From Gonapodya prolifera JEL478 (taxonomy: Eukaryota; Monoblepharomycota; Monoblepharidomycetes; Monoblepharidales; Gonapodyaceae): a stretch of DNA of 64,000 nucleotides. This document shows positions 8,747-23,694 of the stretch, piece after piece; positions within the stretch are counted from its first letter, which is position 1, and every line of letters starts with the position of its first letter. The notes beneath the pieces are model-generated. The model was not told where the DNA came from and did not search any database. It was given only the letters and a program-made list of their open reading frames with translations. Where the stretch lies: positions 1 to 64,000 of the forward strand of contig KQ965847.1 in assembly GCA_001574975.1 (NCBI GenBank), given 5' to 3'. Both the position numbers and the translations under genes were made by a program.

Positions 8747-9555
8747 TCACACCCGCCAGTCGTCCCGTTTCCCACAGTCTGGCGCAGTGAATAAGGAACG
8801 AGCTTTTGTCAGACCACAGCTCGGCGAGGCGCCATTTCGCGAGACTGCAAAAATAAAAAATGAGAGCCAGTCCTCACCTATAAAAGTGGCACATGAATTG
8901 CAAAGTAACCCCAGGAGCTGTCTCTGGTTTAACGTGGGTCCCGTCACGTCGTAGCAGCAGCATATATTGTTTGCGCCGTCGCCGTCGCACTCGCCTGAAA
9001 ATTGGCGCGGGACAAGGGCTGCGGACGACCCATAGAGGTGAGGTGGTGGTGGAGTGAAGGGGAAGACGTGTGATGTGTCGGGTTCGAAAAACATTGGGCG
9101 GCGGAGACGTAAGCACTCCTGGCAAGTGCGACCGGCCGCGGGTCGAGAAGTGGGCAGCTGAAGTCCCGCCAAACCACCGTGAGGCACTCCTTCTGTTCTC
9201 CCGCCAAGACAAATGCCACGATGGTGACGACGAGCTACACTGCTCGATTGGTGTGCAGGATTGAATTGAATGTAGGCTCCTTTAGGGCGAGGCTCATTCA
9301 CGGTTGAAGGTTCGGGACGGGGCTTTTTATGCTCGCTAGAACTCCGAAACAGTCCGAAACTCGTCCGGTGCAAAAAGGTACCAGCAAAAAACGAGGGGGC
9401 AGGTGGCTGATGCATTGCAGAGCGATCGGGGTCAATTTTGTACCCGAGGATGTTGAGCCACGAAATGATGACAAGATCAGCAAACTCTGAGCAAAAGAAC
9501 ACAGAGTGCGGGGGATAGTGGTTCCTGAGGGTTGCGGAGCTGGTTCATTTGAACG
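8747..9555 (-). pseudogene. Diverged tandem copy 1 of an unrecognised gene
   Basis: Several blocks match the locus at 9.8-10.6 kb in the same order. Examples are an exon end EFADLVIISWLNILG beside EFASKSLIHSLR, the segment around gtgcaaaaaggtacc and the segment ctccttctgttctcccgcca. In translation the middle part reads VVTIVAFVLAG in one frame, like the hydrophobic leader of copy 2. Frames change between blocks, so the gene is either multi-exonic or decayed. No domain is recognised. It is listed as a probable decayed paralogue because no continuous set of exons could be joined. Confidence 0.4.
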
Positions 9556-9884
9556 GTGCGGGTGGTACTCTACCCAGCTCAGCTCAGTCTCTCAACATCC
9601 TTACTGGAGTAATCCTAAAGCATTCGTGGCTCTGTTCTGTGAAGGTGGGTGGAGGCATTCACGAACGAGCCTCGAGGCTTCTGCAACGCGGAATACACGC
9701 ATTTTGAAACGGGTTGTTTTACTTGTTCCTATCCCATAACATTATGAATACAAAGTGTGCTGTCTCCAGTGTCTCGACCTCATACCCGCCAGTCGGCCCG
9801 TTTTCGTATCCACCGCCAGCAGTACTGGGTTGCGATCAGCACTGGTTCGCTGTGCTCATCCCCCTCAGCTCACTGTAGCAGTCC

Positions 9885-10607
9885 TTACTGACTCACCACT
9901 GCACGCCGCGCGCCTCTGCAGGACACGACGCGAACTTGCAGCCACACGCCGCACGTGACTTCGTTACCTGCGGACGCGACCACAGTTGGCCGTGCGACAA
10001 GGGGCGGGGCACAACCAGCGTCCTTTGCGGACTCATAATGGCGACCATATGAAAAACGCACCGTGTGGAGCTCCTTCCGTCTTCCCCCCAGGACGACTGC
10101 CACGACTGCGAAGACGAACAGCACGATATGATTGGCGCGCATGCCGATTGTGACTTCTCCAAGTGACGAGACTGTTTATTAAGAGCCCCCTCGAATCCAG
10201 TGCAAAAGGGGCGTGCAAAAAACAGTGGCGGCGGTGCACCTGATGACGTCCCAAGTACGTCCCAGTAGTGTCCCAACGGTGGCGGAGGCGTTTTCGTACC
10301 TGAGGCTGTGAATCAAAGACTTGCTAGCGAACTCTAATAAGCGCCGACTGCGTGGGCTAGGACTCTGAATTGCGGGGCGGTTAAGAGCAATTAGTGCGGG
10401 TGCGAGGGAGGGAAGACAGGACTGACGAAACGGGGCTACCCTTTCGCCTAATTTCGGGGTCGATACATGAAATACGTAAGGATGTCGCAGGACGTTTGAG
10501 ACGGCGCTTGCGGCGCTCCCAAACGTCGAGGCATCCCTTTCCGAGCCGAATTCACAAACGCTGTCTCCCATTGTGAACCGGTCCCTTATCGCATTGACAG
10601 AGCCCAA
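9885..10607 (-). CDS. Unrecognised gene, tandem copy 2
   Basis: An N-terminal exon can start at 10607 or at the internal methionine MGDSVCEFGSERDASTFGSA. It runs through a Ser/Pro-rich region to EFASKSLIHSLR, where a donor CAG|GTACGA is possible. A later block has a hydrophobic leader (MRANHIVLFVFAVVAVVLGG) followed by basic and cysteine-containing sequence to about 9885. It is unclear whether these are exons of one gene or two small genes, one of them secreted. DNA similarity to copy 1 extends over at least 500 nt. No known domain is seen. Confidence 0.4.
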
Positions 10608-10926
10608 GCTCTGGAGAAAAAAATACCCTCGTCAGGTAAGAAATTCAGTCGGCTTTGGAATGACGGTGATGAGAGAAGCCGGGGTGAGTGATGATCAACG
10701 AGGCTGGTGAGTAGATGAGTCCAATACACGGAGCGAAACAGTGGTTAAGGATGCAGGAGTCGGTAAGAAAATGGAAATTGCGCTTGTTGACCGTTGTCCC
10801 GGTGGGAATGGGTTTCTCCAAGTTTGATTGATCGGTACGTCTTCGGCTGATGAACATCGACTTTATCATTCTCAGCCAACGTACCAAGGGCCACTGAGCG
10901 ACTCGAACCTGACTTGCACAGTAAGC

Positions 10927-13481
<2,555 letters not shown>

Positions 13482-13737
13482 GATTGCAAATGTGGTCGTC
13501 GCCAGTGACTGTCCCAGCGACAGACCGGCGATGGAGTTATGTCTGACCGCGGAAACAACGGATGCCCTCGTATTCGAATGGATTCCGCGATATTGTCGGA
13601 TAATTGAAACCGACCGACGATTTCATCGCTGACAATCACTCATCCCTATCGTGTTTGTTTCGCATCACCTCAACGATTCTATTCTGCTCCCGATTGTATG
13701 TACAAAATTTAACCGAGCCTGTCGATCAGTCTACTTC

Positions 13738-16700
13738 TCATTCCGCTTCGGGCGACTCGCTCCTCAAATGCATAATCAACGCGACAGGAATCAACTGTGC
13801 CGACGCGAATCCAAGCGACCCGAACTGGTCCAGGATCTGCTGTGAGTACGAGGCCAGCACCCACTGATAGTAGTTGCCCAACGAGGCCTGTTTCTTCTGC
13901 TTCACCTCAGTGCCACGGTTGACGAATTCTGCAACGAGGGCTTTGTGCTGGTTCGTTTGTTCTGGATCAGCGGGCTCGACTTTGCGTGTTGTGTGGAAGT
14001 TATAGGCTGGTGAAACCATCGTTGGCACACAGTGAATATTATGAGGGGTCACACACATGCATATGGTCATTCTCAACGACCCCACTCACTGTGTCCAATC
14101 ATATTGTTCTTCGTCTCCCACTCAAACGGCTTCCACGCCTTGATCTCCTGCAAGACGGTCTCGTCGCTTTGAAGTGCCGTCTTCGCGGCTGAGGGCTTGA
14201 GGGGTGTCTCTACCTCCACCTCATCATCATCCATATCTTCTTCCTCGTCGTCTCCGTCCCCGTCTTCATCATCGAAGTCCGCGGCTGGTTTGCTTTTCGT
14301 CGTTGGAACAGTCACATCCCCACGTACTATCGCCACTGATTGGTCATAGGGTTGAACAACCTTGTCCTTGGCAAACGTCAGAAGTCGAGCTCGGTATGCG
14401 GTGAGTGATACACAAGGGCTACACGTATGAGAGTTGACCGTCAAAAATAGAATCGCGTGGACCATTTAATCCAACTCACTTGGATACCGCAAGTCCACCG
14501 GCAGTAATGGGCCAGAAAAACCAAGCCTCTGTCAAACAAAAACCGTTTATGAGAAAGAACTCACGCATATGCGACATTACCAGCACGACGAACCTGGAAT
14601 GCCTTCCCTCTCTAGCAACGCCCCCAGCTTATCCCCCCTCAAGAAGCCCTCCGTAATCCTCTTCTCCAAATACTTGAGGAGCCCACCGACACCACCTGCC
14701 TCCCCCCGCAATCTTCCCTGTGCCCTCAGAACCCCCTCAGCGTGCCTCAGCCCAAGCGCAGTTGACGGCGTGGCAACCATTTTGTCCAAGTACCTCGTGA
14801 ACGAGTTGAACACGTTGACGGCGGACAAGACGGAGCGGGATTTCGCCAACTCCCCATTAAGCTGCGTGATCGTGCCCGAAAGAAGCGTGTCGTCCACCAC
14901 CCAAGACCCAGACGACTCGAGCCGCAAGAACCCCCACCGAACAGGTCCGCGCGGGTAATGCTCCGAGGGCGCTGGAACGGGCGTGGTGGGCGAGACCTCC
15001 CCACCCGGAATGACGACCGATCCCGACTTGTCCTTGTTGATGGCCAAACCACACCTCTTGAGGTACTTCTCCGTGGCAGCGTAAGCCGCGTCTAGCAAAA
15101 TGGGTTGATGGTGCCACAAGAAAATATCGTCCACAACACGTGTGACCTGCACGTTGGCCTTGGTCGCTTTGATCACAGCCGCGTCCAGCCCGAATAGGAC
15201 CAGCTCCGAGGCCATTCGGGACAGCGCGTGGGCGAGAAGGACGCCGCGTTCGATTGTTCGGGGACGTGCGTCTGGGGGGAGGCCGAGGACTACGCGCGGG
15301 GTGAGGAAGCGGGTGAAGAATGAGAGCCATTTGGGGGGCATTCCAATTTTCTCGAGGACTGTGGGTTATAGGGCGAGGCTCAGTATGTGAGGTGAGTAGT
15401 GACGGTAAAAAGAGACCCACGCTTGAGAATAAGCGGGTGTGGAATGGAGAGGTAGAAGTCCTGTCAACGTCAAAAAAAACAACCATTTCAGTCTGTCGTC
15501 AACCCAAGCAGACGGAATCACCACCACCCACCTTAATATCCAGTCCTACGACTGTATTCACCATCTTTGGCGCCGCCGCCCACTTGGTCAACCCGACCTC
15601 GGTCGCGACCAAATCCAGCATCTTCTCCTTCTTTGTCCTTTCCCCCTTATGCTTCCCGAGCGACCCCGCTTTATTCCCGTACGCCGAGGCCGACTCCTGC
15701 ATTTCAATGGAGGCCGGGAGCGAGCAGCAGAATATGTCGTTGCGTGCGTTGGACCGCGATTGGAAGACGGTGGACCACCCGTAGTAGGTGGTCGTGTCGC
15801 CCACGACGTGTTTGCACAGTTTGGACCAGTACGTCGTGAGGGCTTTGCGGAGTGTCACGCTCCAGCGGACTCCGATTACCTGCGTGGGGGTGCGGGTGAC
15901 GTGAGTTGGTGGTAGTGGACAAAATCTCACACGAACATCCCCCTGAATGTCTTCCCCCCATCAAACAAACACAAACCCACCTGCAGCACAATCGCCGTCA
16001 ACACATCCTCATCCACAAACGGCCTCCACTTGAAGCTCCTATTCCTCCTCACACGCATCGTCATCCCCTTCTCACCCTCACCGCTCCCTGGCCAATTCCA
16101 CTCCTCGATGTTATCAATCACGATCGCGACGCAGCCACAGTACTCGTTGCAGAGTGTGTCGGAGGCGAGGATGTCCTTGAGAGCGGCACGGCCGCGGTGG
16201 TCCACGAGGTTGTCCCGCAAGATGGACGAAATGGCGGCGCGGACTTCGGGGGTGCGGAGTTTTGAGGTTATGCCGGCTTTGGCGTAAGTTTGAATCGCCT
16301 GGATTAGCGTGTGAAGGGGTGGGGTTGGGGTAGTTGTGACGATGTCAGTGTGGCAATATGAAGTCCACGCGGTCCTGTCGGATGATCATACTCACATTCT
16401 GCAACTCCTCAAGTACACCAGTCTCAAAGTCCGCAAAGACCTCATCCACGACACTCAAATCATACTCGCCCTCTGCCACGGGGACAGCAAGACGCGTCAA
16501 CCCTTCCACAAAGGCATCCCGTTCCGGGTTTGGCGCTATGTCTTCGAACTCCTCGTCCTCGTCCTCGGGGTCCTCCCGGGCTGATTCGTCGTCGGAGTTG
16601 ACAGAGAACCATTCGGTGAGAATTTTCCCGAAGAGCCAGGCCTGGGTGGAAGTGTGGTTGGGGTACCAGTCAGGTAGTGTAATTATGGAAGTGGCGCAAC

Positions 16701-17150
16701 ATGAAAGACCACATCTACGCACGAATTCCGCCCTCTTCCGTCCCCTTGTAATCTCTTCCTTCATCTTTTCAATCCACCCTGTGAGCACGCCCTCGGTCAT
16801 GGTGGGGTCCCACATCGCCCGGTCCACGAGGTTGTCTAGGTTCGCGATTCCGGGGTGCAGCGGAGTTTCCGCGAACGTAGCGGTTTTGATCCCCGTGTAG
16901 AGAGCGTGGAGTTTCGTGGGGAGGTTTCTGTGTGGCGATAGCGGTGGGGGTCAACAAGTTTGGTGGAATGGATTGAGCGTGATTGATAGGAAACCAGAGA
17001 AATCGACGAGAGAAGGGAAGATCCGACGCACGTCCGCGTCTCGGCCTCTGCAATCGCCTCGTCATAGTGCTTGTTCAGCCTCTCTCTCTGGCGCTGCAGC
17101 TCCTGCAACTTTATCGCGGCCACCGCGCGGATCTTGGAGAACGAGACCAT
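13738..17150 (-). CDS. rvt: rvt-type cellular reverse-transcriptase-related gene
   Basis: A multi-exon gene of roughly 900-1000 codons. An N-terminal coiled-coil (IKLQELQRQRERLNKHYDEA) starts at the ATG near 17150. Next come blocks typical of rvt N-domains: FADFETGVLEELQN, CGCVAIVIDNIEEWNWP, FKWRPFVDEDVLTAIVLQ and GVRWSVTLRKALT. RT motif A is in a small exon (DFYLSIPHPLILK). It continues as VLEKIGMPPKWLSFFTRFL; motif B is VLLAHALSRMASELVLFG and motif C is VTRVVDDIFLWH with both catalytic aspartates. A C-terminal extension follows, with an acidic stretch and the final exon ending at 13738. rvt genes are single-copy, intron-bearing cellular RT relatives, not transposons. No endonuclease, integrase or repeats are seen. 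The biological role is unknown. Confidence 0.8.
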
Positions 17151-17622
17151 CGGCGTCGGAGTAAGGCAAGTGGACGATTGGATGCGGGCGATACGGAGTG
17201 CAGAGGAAGAGCAGGTCGGAATGCAGACCGGAAAGGTTGCCGACGTCGGTGACCGCGGGGCGGTGTGAGTCCTACTCGTGGCCAGTTCACAAAGAGGGGT
17301 GCGCCATACATGAATTAATGAGACGTTAATAGAAGGAACACGTGCGCTAAGCATAGTTTCTAACATTGTGGGGACGGACCATGTAGGGGCTGGAAAATAC
17401 ATCACTGGTTTCACTCATCAGTGTCTTCCTCGTCCAATGCAACAGCGCGCGGCAGCAGAAGAGAAGCTCATCTTGTGGGACGATGCGCAGTAGAAGATCG
17501 TGGCGGAGACCGCGTTCAGGACCAAGGTCAAGGCGGCTAAGCTGCAGAGAGAGTTGTGAGTGTCATGGCGTTTTGAGTATAATATGGGAAGGCCGCGGAA
17601 TTAGGATTACGAGTCCAGCAAA

Positions 17623-18598
17623 CATGAAAGCACGCCCCCGTTACGGTCAGTCGCAACACTCGTTCCCTTACTCCCCCACCAGCCACCCACGTCACGCAAG
17701 CACACCCAGTTCAGAAATGATGGAATCCAACACGAAGAAGAGTCCATTTGAAGGCGTGACAAAAGTGCGCCGCTTCTTGCGCAAGGCGGAGATTGCAGAC
17801 GACGGGTACAGGAGGGTGATCAGAATCATGGCGAACACATGGGCGGAGGCCAAGTCCTGCGTGGACGATCCGGAGAGGCACGCGAATTACAGTATCATTG
17901 GACTTTTTCCCAAAGAGAAAGAAGGTCTACGACTACATCCAGAAAGTGTACGTCAAGGACACTGAGTGAGAGGACGTTGAATCAGTGTGCGCAGTGATCT
18001 GCTGCACCAATAGGGCACCGACAAAGACGTGCTCCAGGTGCACGATAGCCATGTACTGTTGTAGAGGCACGCGTGTCGTAGGATGAGTCCAAGGTAGGAT
18101 CAGGTGTATTCGTGTCGGGATCTACCCAGCCGTGGGTTCCCATAGAATAGACTACAAGACTTATAATATATCACTCACATTGTTCCATCACAATGTGATG
18201 CGAAGTGCCAGAAGGCACATTGGAGCAAACATAAGACGGTGTGCCAACCAGACTTTTGGAATGTGGAGGGTATATTTGATCGAAATGATTTGGAGTTCTG
18301 GGGACCCGAAAGCAGTATTTTAGCATCATATGAACAAGAGGATGAATATGATGGTTTAAGGTTTGTGTCGTATTATAATCACATTAAAATTCACATCCCA
18401 GCTTACATTGTTTTTTATTTGGTCGACGAACGACGTCAGCAGACTTTGCCCAACAGAGACAATTACACCACCTTAAATGGGAGGACTCCCACTACACCAC
18501 ACATCCCACACGCCTCTTCGCCCATCCACTTCAGTCACCGTAAACGTTACTCCCGGAAGCATCCGCTCCGCTACATAGATCCCCGTCTGCGTATGTAA
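17623..18598 (+). CDS. MYND zinc-finger protein
   Basis: An exon around 17.72-17.97 kb (VRRFLRKAEIADDGYRRVIR) leads to a MYND finger split by an intron: ICCTNRAPTKTCSRC, then IAMYC, and after about 120 nt CDAKCQKAHWSKHKTVC. This fits C-x2-C ... CxxC ... YC ... C-x3-H-x3-C apart from some uncertainty in the first pair. MYND fingers mediate protein-protein contacts in transcriptional and chromatin complexes. The C-terminal part (LEFWGPESSILASYEQEDEY) has no known domain. Between 17.90 and 17.97 kb two frames are plausible (NYSIIGLFPKEKE and DYIQKVYVKDTE), so a small intron or a base error lies there. The frame runs to 18598, overlapping the end of the convergent RTCA gene; the true stop may be earlier. 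Confidence 0.6.
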
Positions 18599-20133
18599 CG
18601 TCAGCTCTCCACACCGCATCCTCGACTCCCCCTTCGCAAGGGCCATTAAGATTATGAGCTGGTCTTGAAGATACTCGTCCACGCACGTTCCTGTCCGGAT
18701 CTGATCGGCAAGGGATGTTGCGGCATTGGAAGCTCTCAGGCCTGCTCTCGCGGGGGAAAAGGGATCGCGTTTGGAGGGAGAGTAGTGCGAGGAGGACGCA
18801 AGGAGGCAATGGGTTGTCGTGTGCGCGACGAGACTGGTTAAGGTGGTGGGAGAAGGTGAAGGCTCAGTGGTGGGAGTGGAAGGTTCGAAGTAGTCCATGA
18901 CTTACAGAAGACCGGCACCTATCCCACCGACACACGAGTCACGTGCATGAGAAGTTCGCTCAAATGTGATCCGGTCGGTTGGTCCGTCTTCTTCCGTCAT
19001 AGCTGGTTCGGATTGCTGGAATGTGATGTTCTTTCGAAGAACACGTCGTGCTGCGGTTTCCATTTCGTCGAGGACGGAATCAGGCGTTCCGGGGGACGAC
19101 CACAAATATCTGATGTCGGTCACTGTCGAATTTGTTATGACGGGGTGACAGAGGATGGTCGCACTTACCCAATTACTTTGACGACTTCGCCGGGATCCAC
19201 AAGTTCAAATCCAGGCCACCCACGACCTTGATCCACCCCACGCACATCCAGAACGACCTCACCACCTCCACGCGGGTAAAGTCCCCTTCTTTGCAACCCG
19301 ACTTCGAAAGATACGTTCTCGTTCCCACTCGCGTGGTTCAATCCAATTTTTTGGTGCACAACGGGTTGGAACACCTTGGTAACATAGTCAATCGGGGGCG
19401 CATGGTCCACGTCTGTTCCACCGCGCAATGTGAGTCGCGTTCGGCCAGGTTGGAGAAGCAGGACTGGGAGCGAAGCTTGGATGAGGAGTGCGACTGATCC
19501 AGCGGTTCCCGTGTCACAGGCGTACGTTCGCGATACTGTCTCGGTGGCAGAAAACAGTTCAGGGGTGTAGTTTGTGCTGGGCTGGGAGAACGGAGCAGCC
19601 GTGGAGGTGGTACCAGCGCTTGACCCCGACGTTTGCGGAGTGAACGTCAACTCGCGCGAGTCTACACGGACACCAGCCACCCTCGAATTGGATATTCCAG
19701 CCACAAGGCTCACACCAGTCATGTGCTGAGGTCTCAGTCCTGACAGAAGCAGTCGCAAGATGCAGGTGATTGGTTCAGGTAGCGCCCACTCACAGTTTTC
19801 TTACCTGGTTTCTCCCTGTTCTTGCGGATATCGCGGACACGGATCGGGACGCGTCGAATGGCGGCATAAGCCATGCTGCTTCGCAGAACTTGTGGAGTCC
19901 AATCAATGGCATTCATTTCTCCAATTCATTCAACCAGACGTTCAACTGCCAAACGTACTCTGACCGCCTCCCTCCAAGACTCCCCCATCGACATCAATCC
20001 GATCACCGTCGTTCTCTTCGTTATCAGCTCCATCATAAGCGGCGATCCCTGGAAGTGGTGCAGCTTGAGCGGCGGAATTGCTTGACCACGAACGCTGTCC
20101 TTTGGATTTCGCGGAATGCCGGGGCTTGGGCAT
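18473..20133 (-). CDS. rtcA: RNA 3'-terminal phosphate cyclase
   Basis: A spliced gene with RtcA signatures: IDVDGGVLEGGGQ, then VLRSSMAYAAIRRVPIRVRD with IRKNREKPG, LRPQHMTGVSLVAGI, CDTGTAGSVALLIQASLP, TLRGGTDVDHAPPIDYV, RRGLYPRGGGEVVLDV, and the C-terminal CVDEYLQDQLIILMALAKGE with LTLHTQTGIYVAE. The enzyme uses ATP to turn RNA 3'-phosphates into 2',3'-cyclic phosphates through a covalent adenylate on a histidine; HTQT carries that histidine. Four or five introns of normal host type are present. The N-terminus has a short non-conserved leader from 20133. The gene is convergent with the MYND gene. Identification is firm; exon edges are approximate. Confidence 0.9.
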
Positions 20134-20395
20134 GTCGATTGCACCACGGTGGCGGGGAAGATTTCAGTGAACTTCGGATGGGGGTCAACGGCGCTAATCC
20201 GCCTGTGAAATAGCTGGATGACCGGAGTTTGGCGAGTGCAACCCAACCACTCGCCAATCACAGTCAGTGAGTGTCTCCTTCTCAGGACTTGACAGGTGAC
20301 ACAATTTCGCTGGACGTTGAATATTCTTAATAAATGGATCTCATACACTGTACAAGATCAACGCCACACGTTGGGATTGGGAATTGAACCTATTA

Positions 20396-21600
20396 TCATA
20401 AGAGTTTCAGAGTTCTTTCGGGGTTCTCGTACCAAGCAACAGCGACCACTCGCTTTCCAACTTCGGTCCATCGAACCACGGTCCGATGAACGTCCATGGC
20501 ATGTCCGAGCACGTCTTCGGACTCGGTGAGATGTAGGGTGCGTGCGAGGAGTGGTACGATGGGATCTGCATGGAGGGAAGGGGGTGCTGCACGTGAAGGA
20601 CAGGCTTAGTGAATATGGTGAGCTTGGATTTGCGAACATGGCTTCTCACCGGTCATGGCCTCCTCCAACATCTCAAGCGGGCATACTTCTGCGATTCAGT
20701 GGGTGCTTCCTGAACCGCCCGTCAGAATCTCGCGCACTGGAACCAGTCGGTTCCGAGCCTTCCCTAGCCCCGTCGTCGGTTGACGAGAGGGTCGCGAAGC
20801 AGAGCAAGAGCGGCGGCAGGAGTGGCGAAAGGATGTGGAATGGCGCGGGGGGGGAGGGAGGGAGGTTTGGATGTCGATGCCAGGATGGGGGACGGTGATC
20901 GCAGTGTGTATTAGAGTGCGAGGTGGTGTGGAGTGCAGTGAAGGATGGCATGGGCGTGGGCGTGGGAGGAGCAGAGGAGGAAGGGAAGGGAAGATATAGG
21001 CATCGCTCGGGGCGAGGGTGCTATGTCAAACAGAATGACCGCACAAGAACGAGGAGTAAGGGCATTGGTATGCGCAGTTTGGTGCCGGAGGAGAGGCAGG
21101 GGTGGGAGGAAGTGGATCAGGAGGTGGCCAGTGCATGTTAGTGTGGTGAAGGAGTCGATCAACGTGCACGTGGTGGCTGTCCGTCGCCGAGTGGGGGTTG
21201 TCATCTTCAAGAATAAGAGTATGATGTGAGGTGAGACAGCCCTCGCACCTGATAGTGTGATTTCGACAAGGTGAGGAGCTCGCGCGCGCACGTCGTCCGG
21301 TCCAAGGTTGTTCCTTTCATTGATAGATACTCTATCACAGTGGTCTTTCTTTCGGTCTATTTCATTCTTCGGATCGGGTCGCTCTTCGTTTTCTTTGTCG
21401 TTGAACGACGTGGTGGTGCTTCTGACTCCACAGTACTCCTCAGATGTCCTTCCCGCATCGAAAGGACGAACTCCACCTGGTGTCTGACAACCCTGCCACG
21501 CTGTGTACAGGAGTCTGATCGTTCGTGCCGGCAAGATCCAGGCGTCGTTGGGAAACACCCAAGCTCTGCAAGCTCCCTCAAAAGCCATTTCTTTCTAGCA
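20396..21600 (-). CDS. Unrecognised multi-exon gene
   Basis: The last exon is well formed: after acceptor TGCAG the frame reads IPLLARTLHLTESEDVLG, HAMDVHRTVVRWTEVG and KRVVAVAWYENPERTLKLL, stopping at 20396. A short preceding exon ends in EMLEEAMTG|GTGAGA. Further upstream WLLRELAELGCFPTTPG and QVEFVLSMREGHLRS look like coding sequence near 21.4-21.6 kb. Between them the DNA is low in clear coding signal. No domain is recognised and the start was not found. Exon linkage over the gap 20.75-21.35 kb is a guess. Confidence 0.35.
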
Positions 21601-22150
21601 ACGACCGAGCGTACTCTCCACTAACATTGGCGAACCCGAAGGATCGTTTTGGAAGCGATCCTGTCACGATTCGCGGGGAATCGCTGCATAGTGCACGACG
21701 TTCAAGGCTGCCGTGCGGGCGTCGAGTGAGAAGGCGCGGGGCGGAGAGAGGAAGGGAGAAGTGGGTGGTGAGAGGAGATGAAATGGTTGTGACGGTGGGA
21801 TGCCGCAGTCGCAGGGGGTGGATTGGGAGACGGTCGCGGCGACACAAAATGTGTGGCATTAGTCACCATCGGTGCACGGGTCTTCTCCGATTTTGGAAGA
21901 CCGGGACGATCCGAGACCCACGGAATAGCATCTTACACATCTAATAGCCATCTTCGAGATTTTCCTGCGTAACACTCCGGTGGCTACAGTTGCGGTGGAT
22001 AGCGCACCTCACAAAATATGTACCGGTTGACTTGCCTACATTTTGCTTTATTTCGTGCCACAGAGTTGAGTTGATCTGGTTGCTTCGACCACAGGGTGTG
22101 GCGTCGCCCCACAATCTCGGAGGATTGACACTCCGGGAAAAACGCACACC

Positions 22151-23694
22151 ATGGACCGTCGGGCGAACGCTGGTTACCTGGCAGCACCAATCGCAGTCAG
22201 TGTGCTGGCGGATCTGTCCGTCGTCCTGTTCTACTCCGTCGCAGCCGGGTGAGTCTCCACTTCATTAAATACTTTAGTTGCAGCCAACCCGTCCCCTCAC
22301 AGCACGGGCATTCCCTACCTACGCACAGCCCTGCACAAGCTCGTCACAGCCATGTTCATCTTCAACGCCATCGCACTGCCAGCCTGGTTGCTTGAGAAAT
22401 TTGGCAATTGCCGGTGGGTTGGGTTCCTCAAAATACCTTAGCGTGAGGAGAACAAGGGCGTGGCGCTGATCTCTGAAGCGTTTCCAACAACGCCAGAGCC
22501 GACATCTTTTTTCAAGTCGGTGGCTTTGCCGGAGAGTACTACTCCGTGCTCCTCGTGTGCGTCGTCCTGTTTCGCTCGCTCGTTCTCAACAAACGCCCAC
22601 TGTCACGGACCGGGGAGATTGCAATCCTGACTCTCGCGTTCACGTGCTTTACCAGCGGTGGTATCGCTGGAGCTTTGTTGTGAGTTCCCTCGACCTGAAC
22701 TGGGTGCCCTGGAATTTGATCACGCCCAATTACACCTCCATGGCGACCCACGTTCAGGGGAGGCAACTCGTGCCAATACTCCCCAACCTCCACCGAAAAC
22801 GAAACCAGCCGGCGCCCGTACGTGATCTTCCTCGGGCTCGGGCTCGGCTTCGCACTCCTCCTCTCAGCCCTCTTCGTCGCCGTCGTCCTCATCTTCCGCA
22901 CATCGCGGAAATCAATGGACATTCCCGAACGCCTCCGCGTACCGCACTCGGGCGCCATGGCGGTGGGAGCGAATGTCAGGCAGGACGCGGAGTTGTTGTC
23001 CAAGAGATTGGTCATGGTGGGTTTTGGATCCTGCACGGATCGAAATTGCGAGCTAGGTATCGCCCATCAAGTCAGCTGACCTGGACTCGCACATCCCCAC
23101 TAGTACCCCATAATTATGCTCGTCACCGGCGGCGTCGCCGTCGCGACTGCAACAATCAACGACCCCACCGTGGCCACTGTGGGTGGTGAGTCCTGTTCCT
23201 TCCTACCCCTCCCACCTCCCACCTCGCACCTTGCACCTCTCACATTTCTTCTTTCTTCGCCTTGACCCCCTATTCTACTACGCGTTGCTCATGTTCCCCT
23301 ACCTCTCCACAAAGCCATCTTCCTCACCCTCAGCGGCCTCATCAACGCCGTCGCCTTCTTCGCGCTCGATCCCACCGCGCGCAAAGTTTCCACCTCCCTC
23401 CTTCAACTCCTGTACGAGGACGACCGCGGCAACGGGGGGCCATCCAAAGCCCAGCCGCCCCACCAGTCGCACTACAAGCGCATGTCGGACATGTCGGTCG
23501 TAAATGTGGACGTGGACGGGCGCGCGGCGGGTGATGGAGCTGTGAGCCCGCATTCGGGACGCACGACATTAAGGGACAGATCGAATTCCGTGGACGCCGG
23601 GGCGCATGCGCACCGGGGTCGGGGATCGTCGGTGGCGTTGTTCGTGGCGAGGAGGATGCGGTGGTTCTTGAGATTGGTTGCGAGGGCGCCGTGA
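22151..23694 (+). CDS. Seven-helix receptor-like membrane protein, family A copy 1
   Basis: Exons of about 60-150 nt, nearly each holding one membrane helix, join from the ATG at 22151: PIAVSVLADLSVVLFYSV, LVTAMFIFNAIALPAWLL, YYSVLLVCVVLFRSLVL, IAILTLAFTCFTSGGIAGAL, GLGFALLLSALFVAVVLIF, YPIIMLVTGGVAVATATI, IFLTLSGLINAVAFFALD. A long Ser/Arg-rich cytoplasmic tail follows and the stop is at 23694. Helix 5 is followed by a basic loop (RTSRKSMDIPERLRVP) and a conserved DAELLSKRLVMYPII into helix 6, a layout like cAMP-receptor/Git3-type fungal GPCRs, although no family is proven. It is the paralogue of the gene at 33717-35393 with identical exon logic. The likely role is sensing at the plasma membrane. 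Confidence 0.7.

Noticed and set aside
14577-15341. LINE or group II intron reverse transcriptase
   Set aside because: Ordinary introns, rvt-type flanking domains, no endonuclease, no repeats and a single copy in the window favour a cellular rvt gene.
20911-21588. 225-codon minus frame as a protein
   Set aside because: Composition changes and no domain; likely a chance frame over exons and introns of another gene.
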